From: Puia sp963703355
GTDB lineage: Bacteria; Bacteroidota; Bacteroidia; Chitinophagales; Chitinophagaceae
DNA: 64,000 nt
Direction: 5' to 3'
Assembly: GCA_963703355.1 (NCBI GenBank)
Contig: OY969813.1
Location: forward strand, 930,001-994,000
In this document: positions 22,765 through 30,455 of the stretch, one piece after another
Position numbering within the stretch: position 1 is the stretch's first letter
How the letters are laid out: each line of letters starts with the position of its first letter
Notes under the pieces: generated by a model
Databases searched by the model: none
Seen by the model: only the letters and a program-made list of their open reading frames with translations
What the model was told of the DNA's origin: nothing
Position numbers and translations under genes: made by a program

Positions 22765-24465
22765 TCACTGGTTATAAATATTAGATGTGGCTGCCGGCTG
22801 AACCGGAACAGGATTGTCCGGCGTAAAAGCAGGAGCTCCCGGACCAGGATTTTTGCTGGCGCTGATAAAAGCAGGTACATATGCCAGCAGGATCAGAATC
22901 GCCATAATTATGAGCCATGGTTTGAATGTATCAAACAATGGTATTCTCTTCTCGTCGTGCAACACTTCTGTAACAGGTAACGTGAGTTCACCGGTCTGAG
23001 TTTTTTTACTGAACATGGTTCCAAAAAACACGATAAAGAAAAGTAGTGCGGCGAAGGTCATAATGATGCCTCCACATAAAGCCAGCATCGTAGTCGGTAC
23101 CCATTCCGGTGTAAACAGTTCGTTTTTAGGATTGAGATAGGTCATGCCCAGATTTGTTCTTCTTGGCTCTCCCATCAAACCGCCCCAGGAGAGACCCGCT
23201 GAAAATATCAGGATCCCAATCACCCAGAGATAAGGTATAATTACATTAACCCGTGGCAGAAATATTTTTTTTCCGGCGACATGACTATAGAGATATAAAC
23301 TCATGCCGATGATGCTGAGAAAAACAGGACCCGCCACTGTCATATGAAAATGGCCGGGCAGCCAGGCGGTATTGTGTACAACCGTATTCAGTTGACCGGA
23401 AGCATTTACGAGACCTGTTAGTCCGCCGAAAATAAAAAGTATCAAACCACCGATCAGATAAGCGAAAAGGTATTTGTCTGCATCCAGGTAAGGCAGTTTT
23501 CCAAAAAAACCCAGCAGTCCTTTGGATCCGCGTTTTTTGCCGGCGTATTCCAATGAAGCAGCGAGTGTAAAAGCAGTTATAAAACTGGGAATGGCCACAC
23601 CATACGTGAGCAGGCCCTGAAACATTTTAATTCCTCTGGGAATGGATGGGTCACTGAACTGATGATGAACACCCACGGGCACTGAAAAAATTAAAAATAA
23701 AAAAAGTGATATGCGTCCCGCGAGATCAGAATATAATTTTCCGCCTGCCAGTTTCGGCAACATGGTATAATACATGGTGTATGCAGGCAGCAACCAGAAA
23801 TAAACCAACGCGTGACCAAAGAACCAGAACAAAGTCCTCGCGAGTGTAACATTCACCGTAGGCACCCAGCCCATGGCCCAGGGAAGTAAAAGAACCAGCA
23901 CTTCATAAGCAACAGCCAGCGTGCAAACAAACCAGATTGTAAAATTGATCAGCGTGCCGAGCACAGCCAGCGGCGTTTTTGTAAGTGGGTTTTCTCTTTT
24001 CCAGTCCATATACATATTGGCCCAGCTGAAAAGAGGCACCCAGGATCCAACAATTAATAAAGCAGCACCGAGATAAAATAAGGGATGCGCTTTTAAAGGC
24101 GGATAAAAAGTATACAGAACGGATGCTTTGCCGGATAACATGGCCCAGGCGGCCATCAGCGTACCGACGGTCATCAGCCAGAAGCTCAACCAGGCTACCC
24201 ATTTATGCGGCTCTTTTTTAAAATAGAAGGCAATCGTTGCATGGCCAAAAGCCACGGCAAAAAAGGAAGTCAGCACAACCGCATTGATCACACCGTGCAG
24301 GGTTAGACCCTGATAGTAATCCAGATGAGCAAACGATGACTGATGAATAACACCCGCTCTGTAAATTGTTTGCATGAGTCCGTGATAAATACCAATCGTT
24401 AATAATGTAAGTGGTATTCCCAGTTCCCAATAAATCAGTCGCTTTAAGGATCTTGAAATTTGCAT
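22765..24465 (-). CDS. Cytochrome c oxidase subunit I, B-type (ba3-like)
   Basis: 566 residues, catalytic subunit of a haem-copper oxidase reducing oxygen to water. Haem ligand His57 (LTLHGVIN), CuB ligand His218 with the cross-linked Tyr222 four residues on (FFGHALVYFWLLPAY), CuB pair His267-His268 (VGVHHQFSDP), and haem ligands His372/His374 (LPGHFHMTVAG). The H-x3-Y spacing and lack of A-type K/D channel motifs place it with B-family oxidases, which usually have high oxygen affinity. It follows subunit II by 20 bp. Confidence 0.95.
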   Translation of the reverse strand: MQISRSLKRLIYWELGIPLTLLTIGIYHGLMQTIYRAGVIHQSSFAHLDYYQGLTLHGVINAVVLTSFFAVAFGHATIAFYFKKEPHKWVAWLSFWLMTVGTLMAAWAMLSGKASVLYTFYPPLKAHPLFYLGAALLIVGSWVPLFSWANMYMDWKRENPLTKTPLAVLGTLINFTIWFVCTLAVAYEVLVLLLPWAMGWVPTVNVTLARTLFWFFGHALVYFWLLPAYTMYYTMLPKLAGGKLYSDLAGRISLFLFLIFSVPVGVHHQFSDPSIPRGIKMFQGLLTYGVAIPSFITAFTLAASLEYAGKKRGSKGLLGFFGKLPYLDADKYLFAYLIGGLILFIFGGLTGLVNASGQLNTVVHNTAWLPGHFHMTVAGPVFLSIIGMSLYLYSHVAGKKIFLPRVNVIIPYLWVIGILIFSAGLSWGGLMGEPRRTNLGMTYLNPKNELFTPEWVPTTMLALCGGIIMTFAALLFFIVFFGTMFSKKTQTGELTLPVTEVLHDEKRIPLFDTFKPWLIIMAILILLAYVPAFISASKNPGPGAPAFTPDNPVPVQPAATSNIYNQ

Positions 24466-24485
24466 GATCTTTTCTTTACGGTCGT

Positions 24486-24944
24486 TTAATTTTTGGAAGC
24501 TTCATTTACAATCACTTCTGCCTGCATACTCTGATGGCCGGCACCACAGTATTCATGACAGGTAATTTTGTATATGCCTGGTTTTTCAAATTTCACGGTA
24601 GTCTTGTTGATATTGCCATAGATGGCCATCATGTTCACGTCTTTATCATTGATATTAAATCCGTGTACAACATCTTTAGACGTAACAAAAAAATCCACTT
24701 CGCTTCCAACGGGCACTTCAATCTGATTCGGCTGAAACTGCCACATCTGTGCAACGGCGTAGACCTGATATGTTTTGTCGTCCAGTTTCGTGATTTTGGG
24801 TTCCAGATAGGCTTTGTTGAAAGGCAGGCATTCGGGCAGATCGTTATTTTTATTTCTTGCATATAAGATGGAAAAAATAAAAAGGGACAATACAACACCC
24901 GTAATCATAATAATCTTCCTCTCATAAGGATCTATTGCCGGCAT
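24486..24944 (-). CDS. Cytochrome c oxidase subunit II, B-type
   Basis: 152 residues, one N-terminal membrane helix (about 10-28) and a cupredoxin domain with a complete CuA site: His94 (DVVHGFNI), Cys129, Cys133, His137 and Met140 (CHEYCGAGHQSM), plus the aromatic patch AQMWQFQP. It accepts electrons from the cytochromes c encoded nearby. The short single-helix form is normal for ba3-type subunit II. It lies 10 bp after the 52-codon gene. Confidence 0.95.
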   Translation of the reverse strand: MPAIDPYERKIIMITGVVLSLFIFSILYARNKNNDLPECLPFNKAYLEPKITKLDDKTYQVYAVAQMWQFQPNQIEVPVGSEVDFFVTSKDVVHGFNINDKDVNMMAIYGNINKTTVKFEKPGIYKITCHEYCGAGHQSMQAEVIVNEASKN

Positions 24945-24954
24945 AATGAAAATT

Positions 24955-25113
24955 TTAAATTCTGGAGAGCATTAAAAAATAAATTCCGAACCAGATGACC
25001 ATCCCGAGCAGGATCAGCAACACAAAAAAAGCAACCGCTCCTTTTGGTTTAAAAGCCTTGTCGAATGCCTCGTCAGGTATTTTTTGAGCAGGGACTGCTA
25101 TATTATTATCCAT
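24955..25113 (-). CDS. Small single-helix oxidase subunit (IIa-like)
   Basis: 52 residues: polar N-terminus MDNNIAVPAQKIPDEAFDKA, then FKPKGAVAFF and a single membrane helix (about 25-48) ending LMLSRI. It is the first gene of the oxidase operon, immediately before subunit II. ba3 oxidase of Thermus has a comparable 34-residue subunit IIa; the position and single helix suggest the same job here. Coding is strongly supported by spacing (10 bp to coxII) and the promoter 5' to it. Confidence 0.8.
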   Translation of the reverse strand: MDNNIAVPAQKIPDEAFDKAFKPKGAVAFFVLLILLGMVIWFGIYFLMLSRI

Positions 25114-25132
25114 GTCGTTGAAATTGTTAAAA

Positions 25133-25198
25133 CAAAAATATTTTAACAGCTGGACTTGTTCTATGATGTCAGACAGGATAAAACATGATTAAAATCAG
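25133..25198 (-). promoter_or_regulatory. FNR-like site plus -7 element of the oxidase operon
   Basis: ATGATTAAAATCAG (25185-25198) with the perfect minus-strand box TATTTTTG (25140-25133) starting 51.5 bp from the centre, 22 bp (two turns) farther than the usual 29.5. A weaker half-conserved copy ATGATGTCAGACAG (25163-25176) sits exactly at 29.5. Confidence 0.55.
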
Positions 25199-25219
25199 GT
25201 TGCAGAGTCATATAAGTAC

Positions 25220-25263
25220 ATGATGAAAATCATTTTTTTTCTGACCCTCGAAAAATACATTTG
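25220..25263 (+). promoter_or_regulatory. FNR-like site plus -7 element of the RIC/two-component operon
   Basis: ATGATGAAAATCAT (25220-25233) with perfect 5-bp arms; TACATTTG (25256-25263), a perfect TAnnTTTG box, starts 29.5 bp from its centre. The regulator pair encoded in this operon thus probably controls itself. Confidence 0.6.
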
Positions 25264-25289
25264 TGTTAATAAAAGTCAAACAAATACTA

Positions 25290-26021
25290 ATGATCCATGA
25301 TTTCGACCGGCCTGTGAGTGAGATGGTAAAACTTGACTATCGGACCGCCGACGTATTCAGGAAATGGCAGTTGAATTTTTGCTGTGGCGGAGATATGTCT
25401 TTACGGACATTGTGTGAAACCAATAAATTGAATTTTTCGTCAGTAGTACAGGATCTGGAAGAAGCTACCAGGGACTTTAAAATACCCAATCAAATCGACT
25501 TCCATGAATGGAAAATCGATTTTCTGATTGAGTTTATCGTACATATCCATCACGAGTATATACAGCAAGTCTTACCCCCTTTAAAAATTGCCCTCGACTT
25601 ATTTGCACTAACACACACAGAGAAATTTCCTGAGCTTGTGGGGACAACCGAATTGATGAACAAATTATCTGAGAGACTCATCCTGCAGAACAGGCACAAG
25701 GAGGAGATCATTTTCCCGTATATCAAACAGATGTATTCAGCTTATAAGCGAAAAGAAGCGTATGGAAATCTTTTTGTTCGAACACTCAGAAAACCGCTTA
25801 GCATCGTGGAACAGGAGCAACAGCAGATTGACGAATTACTCAACGGCTTAAGGCAAATTATAAAGGATTTTAAACCTCCATTGAAATCCTGTTCCAGTTA
25901 CCAGGTATTGATTTCCAAAATGGGCGAACTCTATGAAAACCTGATCCAGCAACAGTTCCTTGAGCGCCAAATATTGTTTCCCAAAGCAATAGAAATAGAA
26001 CAAAAATTACTGCAGATGTAA
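25290..26021 (+). CDS. ric: Iron-sulfur cluster repair di-iron protein (RIC/ScdA/YtfE family)
   Basis: 243 residues from the ATG at 25290; the GTG at 25263 is inside the -7 promoter box. The N-terminal ScdA_N domain has RTADVFRKWQLNFCCGGD with the Cys pair, followed by a hemerythrin-like four-helix domain with the expected His/Glu ligands (VHIHHEYI, NRHKEEIIFPYI, EQEQQQI). RIC proteins repair Fe-S clusters damaged by nitric oxide or oxidative stress. It is first in an operon with the sensor kinase and regulator; an FNR-like site is centred 29.5 bp upstream of the -7 box. Confidence 0.9.
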   Translation: MIHDFDRPVSEMVKLDYRTADVFRKWQLNFCCGGDMSLRTLCETNKLNFSSVVQDLEEATRDFKIPNQIDFHEWKIDFLIEFIVHIHHEYIQQVLPPLKIALDLFALTHTEKFPELVGTTELMNKLSERLILQNRHKEEIIFPYIKQMYSAYKRKEAYGNLFVRTLRKPLSIVEQEQQQIDELLNGLRQIIKDFKPPLKSCSSYQVLISKMGELYENLIQQQFLERQILFPKAIEIEQKLLQM

Positions 26022-26051
26022 AACATCTGTACATTTGATCAAAGGACGTTC

Positions 26052-27284
26052 ATGCCCTATAATTCTGTTCATCTGGCTTCGCTTTTCGAAAACGCAACAG
26101 AAGGCATTGTAGTAAGTAATGAAAGTGGAAGCATTATACTGGTAAACCCTGCAGCCTGTAGGGCATTTGGTTATGAAACAGATGAGTTAATTGGTAAAAA
26201 AATTGAGGTTCTCATACCCCAAAAAGCCAAAGCAAACCATGTAAAATTAAGGGAGGGATTTTACGAGGCCCCAACAAACCGCGTAATGGGACATAACCGT
26301 GACTTATTAGCCGGTAAAAAAGATGGAACGACGTTTCCCGTGGAAGTGAGTCTGAGTACTTATATTCAGAATGAAGAACGATTTGTGATTGCTTTTATCA
26401 TCGACATCACCAGGCGCAAAGAAATCGAAAGGAATATGATCCGCCAACAGCAACAGTTGGAAAATGTGACGGACAAAATGCGTCTTTTAAATGCTGATCT
26501 GGAAGTTAAGGTAGAGGAACGAACTATTATTTTGAAGGAAGCGCTCCAGCGTTTGGAAGAATCGCAATATGAATTAAATATGGCGCTCGACAAAGAACGG
26601 CAACTCAATGAAATAAAAGGCCGGTTCGTTTCAATGGCTTCCCATGAATTCAGGACACCTTTAAGCACCGTATTGTCGTCTGCTTCCCTGATTGAAAAAT
26701 ACACCGATTCAGGCGACCAGGAAAAAAGAGCGAAGCACGTTGAAAAAATTAAAAACTCAGTCAAACACCTGAATACACTGCTGGAAGATTTTCTTTCATT
26801 GGGAAAACTGGAAGAAGGCAAAATTGGAATTCACTTTCATGAATTCAACCTGGAAGAACTGATCAGGGACACACTGGAAGAAATGAACCCAACACTGAAA
26901 TCAGGTCAAAAGTTTATGTATGTCAATTCCTGTGCTGGCTTGATTTACAGCGATAAAAATATCATCAGGAATATTCTTTTTAACCTCATTTCCAACGCCA
27001 TCAAATTTTCAGATTTGAATTCAACCATACAAATTCAAAGTGAAGTGAAAAATGGAATTACGAATGTATGTGTTGCGGATGAAGGTATGGGCATATCAGC
27101 TGAAGATAAAGAGCATCTCTTCAGTTCATTTTTCAGAGGCAAAAACGCAACCAATATACAGGGTACCGGCCTGGGGTTGCATATCGTTAAGCGTTATGTA
27201 GAACTTCTTGGCGGATCCATTCAACTCGACAGTGTATTGAATAAGGGCACTATGGTATGGTTTTCCATTCCTTTAAAATCATGA
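26052..27284 (+). CDS. PAS histidine kinase with FixL-like haem-PAS signature
   Basis: 410 residues, soluble. PAS domain about 6-125 followed by a coiled coil (about 125-185), HisKA box SHEFRTPL (His198) and HATPase domain with NLISNAIKF, VADEGMGIS and GTGLGLHIV. Within the PAS, VLIPQKAKANH then GHNRDLLAGKKDGTTFPVEV aligns without gaps with the FixL haem pocket: His63 takes the place of the proximal haem His, Arg83 that of the oxygen-sensing Arg. I infer an oxygen- or NO-sensing kinase. The partner regulator begins 3 bases after its stop. Confidence 0.9.
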   Translation: MPYNSVHLASLFENATEGIVVSNESGSIILVNPAACRAFGYETDELIGKKIEVLIPQKAKANHVKLREGFYEAPTNRVMGHNRDLLAGKKDGTTFPVEVSLSTYIQNEERFVIAFIIDITRRKEIERNMIRQQQQLENVTDKMRLLNADLEVKVEERTIILKEALQRLEESQYELNMALDKERQLNEIKGRFVSMASHEFRTPLSTVLSSASLIEKYTDSGDQEKRAKHVEKIKNSVKHLNTLLEDFLSLGKLEEGKIGIHFHEFNLEELIRDTLEEMNPTLKSGQKFMYVNSCAGLIYSDKNIIRNILFNLISNAIKFSDLNSTIQIQSEVKNGITNVCVADEGMGISAEDKEHLFSSFFRGKNATNIQGTGLGLHIVKRYVELLGGSIQLDSVLNKGTMVWFSIPLKS

Positions 27285-27287
27285 TAT

Positions 27288-28346
27288 ATGGCTTCAACCA
27301 TTCTCGTCATTGACGATAACCGGGACATCAGGGAAAATACAGCTGAAATTCTTGAAATGGCAGGTTATGCCACACTGGTAGCTGAGAACGGAAAAAAAGG
27401 TGTGGAATTAGCCACCAGCGAACGACCCTCGATTATTGTTTGTGATATCATGATGCCCGAACTCGACGGATATGGCGTGCTACACCTGCTTCGCAAAAAT
27501 CCGGAAACCGAACATATTCCTTTTATTTTTCTGACAGCCAAAACAGAAAGGACCGATTTGAGAAAGGGTATGGAAATGGGCGCAGATGACTATATCACCA
27601 AACCTTTTGAAGATATCGAGTTGCTCAACGCCGTTGAAACGAGAATCAAAAAATCAGCGATTGCAAGTCAGCATTATGACAAGTCACTGACTGGATTAAA
27701 CCAGTTCTTCAGCGATGTAAAAGAGGCTGGTCTTAAGAATAATCTGTCACCTAAATATGACGTTGAAAATTATGAACGAAAACAAACTGTTTATCATGAA
27801 TCGAAAAAACCCAGATTTTTATTTTATCTGGTGAAAGGAAAAGTAAAAGCCTACCAAACGCACCCCGACGGGAAAGAATATATCACCAACCTGTATAGTG
27901 ACGGAGATTTTATCGGATATGCCGCCTTGCTGGAGAACAGTCACTACGACGATTCAGCGATTGCGCTTGAAGAGTCGGAAATACTGGCCATTCCAAAAGA
28001 CGATTTTCTCCAAATGATCTACAACGACGCCAGCATTGCGTCGAAGTTTATTCACATCATCTCAAAGAACGTAAAAGAGAAAGAACAACGTTTGCTGAAT
28101 CTGGCATACAGTTCACTGCGCAAGCGCGTTGCTTCTGCACTCGTCGAAATTACAACGAAATTTCACCTGAGCGACAAGAAGATGGCCATAGAGATCTCCA
28201 GGGAAGAAATAGCACAATATGTAGGTACGGCAACTGAGTCGTTGATCCGCACGCTGAGTGATTTCAAATCTGAAAAGTTAATTGAAATTAAAAACGGTAA
28301 AATCATCGTGAACGATACCGACAAACTTAAAACGCTGCTATACTGA
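27288..28346 (+). CDS. Response regulator fused to a CRP/FNR-type DNA-binding module
   Basis: 352 residues. Receiver domain 1-120 with Asp9, Asp10, phospho-acceptor Asp53 (CDIMMPELDGYG), Thr83 and Lys105. Then a linker, a cyclic-nucleotide-binding-like beta-roll (about 165-265) and a winged helix (about 275-350). The recognition helix in YVGTATESLIRTLSDFK has Glu and Arg placed as in FNR (E..x.R), compatible with a TGA/TCA core. No Fe-S Cys cluster is present, so oxygen input would come by phosphorylation from the neighbouring kinase. It is the probable activator at the ATGAY-N4-RTCAT sites of this window. Confidence 0.9.
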   Translation: MASTILVIDDNRDIRENTAEILEMAGYATLVAENGKKGVELATSERPSIIVCDIMMPELDGYGVLHLLRKNPETEHIPFIFLTAKTERTDLRKGMEMGADDYITKPFEDIELLNAVETRIKKSAIASQHYDKSLTGLNQFFSDVKEAGLKNNLSPKYDVENYERKQTVYHESKKPRFLFYLVKGKVKAYQTHPDGKEYITNLYSDGDFIGYAALLENSHYDDSAIALEESEILAIPKDDFLQMIYNDASIASKFIHIISKNVKEKEQRLLNLAYSSLRKRVASALVEITTKFHLSDKKMAIEISREEIAQYVGTATESLIRTLSDFKSEKLIEIKNGKIIVNDTDKLKTLLY

Positions 28347-28348
28347 AC

Positions 28349-28414
28349 ATGACGAAAGTCATTCCGGATTCGTTTTAAACTCAGCATTTAATACCCGTCT
28401 CTTTCCTTGCTTTG
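28349..28414 (+). promoter_or_regulatory. FNR-like site plus -7 element of the 28443 operon
   Basis: ATGACGAAAGTCAT (28349-28362), identical over 14 bases to the site at 40241. TTGCTTTG (28407-28414), one mismatch to TAnnTTTG, starts 51.5 bp from the centre. The site begins 3 bases after the stop of the regulator gene. Confidence 0.5.
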
Positions 28415-28442
28415 TGTTGGTGAATGATTAAAACCAGCAATC

Positions 28443-28853
28443 ATGAAAGCAAATACATTCCACATTAAGGGAGGTGATTCTGTACAAATAATTCAGGACC
28501 GGTTCAACCGTTTATTTCCTTCGATGCAGATCAGCTTCTTTCGGGATCCTGCAAATTCCAAATTAAGCGATCAGTGTATTATGCTGGCTTCCAATGTGAA
28601 AATAAATGAAATCAATGCGACGGTCAAGGATCTGAGTATAGAAATCAGTCCGAAAATGCGTGTGAGTGACTTTGAAAAAATGGTTAAATCCATGGGATTG
28701 CATGTGCAGATTTCCTGTAGAATCGCAAACCGAAAATTGCCGGATTCATCGGTGTCAAACTGGCTGTTGAAAGATGTATACGGGGTAGACATTCCCAACA
28801 TTGCCAACAAGCCAACTTTTGTATCATCTAAATGGGATTCCATTATTAAATAA
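28443..28853 (+). CDS. Conserved protein of unknown function in the stress operon
   Basis: 136 residues, soluble, two similar-looking alpha/beta halves; no signal peptide or membrane helix. It contains scattered Cys (QCIML, ISCRIA) and a C-terminal segment GVDIPNIANKPTFVSSKWD. I do not recognise a family. It is the first gene behind an FNR-like promoter and lies 5 bases before a universal stress protein gene, so it probably acts in the low-oxygen response. Confidence 0.75.
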   Translation: MKANTFHIKGGDSVQIIQDRFNRLFPSMQISFFRDPANSKLSDQCIMLASNVKINEINATVKDLSIEISPKMRVSDFEKMVKSMGLHVQISCRIANRKLPDSSVSNWLLKDVYGVDIPNIANKPTFVSSKWDSIIK

Positions 28854-28858
28854 AAAAT

Positions 28859-29683
28859 ATGAAAAAGATACTGTTATTGTGCGATGGAGATCATTTTCCA
28901 TCTGCGGCCATTCGTTTCATCAGCCAAATACGTGAAACCGAACCAGTTTCTGTAAAAGGAATGTTTTTTACATCTGTAGACACATTGGAAATGATCCCTG
29001 TTGGATTTATTCCTGTATCCGAGCCTTTTATTAAATTAAAGGAACAGGAAATGTCAGAGATTCACCAGAGTAAGAGAAAATTTGTTGATGCATTGGAACA
29101 TACAGCGATAAAATTCGATATGGATCCATGTGAGGGGCCCTGGGACGTAAATAAATTTAAAACTGAAAGCAGATTTTCAGATCTTGTAATTATCAGCGGC
29201 GAATTATTTTGCAAAAATCTTCCGGAAGATCAGCCGAATTATTTCATGACGGAAATGTTGAGATCTTCCGAATCACCGGTACTGTTGATTCCGGAAAACT
29301 TCAAAAACATACAACGACTGGCGATCGCATACGATGGAGAAAAAGAATCCATGCACGCCATCAAACAATTTGTTTATTTGTTCCCGGATCTGGCAGACCT
29401 TCAAACAGAAATCGTACACATCAAGCAGGATGCAACGGATGAAATACCCAATCTGCAGCTATTAAAAGAATTTACCTCCTCTCATTTTGAGTCACAGTAC
29501 ACGTCCAAGCTTCATTTCGATCCGAAGAGTTTATTTACGAGCTGGCTGGAAGAAAGAAAAAACGTTCTGTTGATCAGTGGCTCGTTTTCAAGATCTGCTT
29601 TCTCAAACATGCTTCGCAAGAGTTTTGTGGAGAAGATCATTGCAGAAAATACCTGTCCGATTTTTATTGCTCATTTTTCCTGA
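28859..29683 (+). CDS. Universal stress protein (tandem-domain)
   Basis: 274 residues, two UspA-like alpha/beta domains (about 1-145 and 150-274); the first begins MKKILLLCDGDHFPSAAIRF and contains SDLVIISGELF and SPVLLIPENF, the second starts RLAIAYDGEKESMHAI and ends CPIFIAHFS. The ATP-binding glycine loop is degenerate (LLISGSFSRSAFSNM). Second gene of the operon; a similar tandem Usp occurs at 43777. Confidence 0.85.
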   Translation: MKKILLLCDGDHFPSAAIRFISQIRETEPVSVKGMFFTSVDTLEMIPVGFIPVSEPFIKLKEQEMSEIHQSKRKFVDALEHTAIKFDMDPCEGPWDVNKFKTESRFSDLVIISGELFCKNLPEDQPNYFMTEMLRSSESPVLLIPENFKNIQRLAIAYDGEKESMHAIKQFVYLFPDLADLQTEIVHIKQDATDEIPNLQLLKEFTSSHFESQYTSKLHFDPKSLFTSWLEERKNVLLISGSFSRSAFSNMLRKSFVEKIIAENTCPIFIAHFS

Positions 29684-29755
29684 CTAAAAATATTCCATAC
29701 CAGATTAAAGAAAGAGAGGATTTGACCCTGGACAGGAAAACCGGAATGTAGAATT

Positions 29756-30445
29756 ATGATAATGGAAACTGAATCACGCCAAACAAAGTCAGATCTTGTC
29801 AGGGATATTATTATAGGTATGTCCGATGGACTCACCGTGCCCTTTGCCCTGACTGCGGGATTAAGTGGTGTTTTGAATACCACGCATCTGATTATTGTCT
29901 CAGGCATATCGGAAATTGCCGCCGGTTGTATTTCCATGGGACTGGGAGGTTATTTGGCCGGGCAGTCGGAAGTTGAACACTACGATACTGAGCTGAAAAG
30001 AGAATTCAGTGAGATTGATTCGGTTCCCGAAAAAGAATTAAAAGAAGTGCAGGACATCCTGACAAGTCTGGGTGTGGAACAATCTTTAAGCAATCAGGTC
30101 GCCGTTCAGATCAGTAAAAACAAAAATATCTGGGCCGATTTTATGATGAAGCTTGAACTGCAGATGGTTAAACCTTCAAAAAACCGGGCAGCAAGAAGTG
30201 CCGGAACGATTGCGCTCTCCTATCTCGTTGGCGGGTTCATCCCTTTATTCCCTTATATTATTTTTAGCAACAGCAAAACGGGATTTTATGTGTCGTGCAC
30301 CGTTACCGTTTTGGCTTTACTAATCTTCGGATATTTTAAAAGCCGTGTTACCGGCCAACCCATAATAAAAGGCACATTAAAAGTCGCACTGACCGGTATT
30401 GTTGCTGCAACAGCTGCTTATTTACTCGCGAAAGCTGTAAGCTGA
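29756..30445 (+). CDS. VIT1/CCC1-family Fe2+/Mn2+ transporter
   Basis: 229 residues. The start DIIIGMSDGLTVPFALTAGL then SGISEIAAGCISMGLGGYLA is the VIT1/CCC1 signature (first two helices with Asp, Met and Glu metal sites). A cytoplasmic helical hairpin (about 80-140, EVEHYDTELKREF) is followed by three more helices. These proteins export or store iron or manganese. ATG at 29756 or 29762. Third gene of the Usp operon; convergent with mgtA with only 10 bases between stops. Confidence 0.9.
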   Translation: MIMETESRQTKSDLVRDIIIGMSDGLTVPFALTAGLSGVLNTTHLIIVSGISEIAAGCISMGLGGYLAGQSEVEHYDTELKREFSEIDSVPEKELKEVQDILTSLGVEQSLSNQVAVQISKNKNIWADFMMKLELQMVKPSKNRAARSAGTIALSYLVGGFIPLFPYIIFSNSKTGFYVSCTVTVLALLIFGYFKSRVTGQPIIKGTLKVALTGIVAATAAYLLAKAVS

Positions 30446-30455
30446 AAAACTGCTT

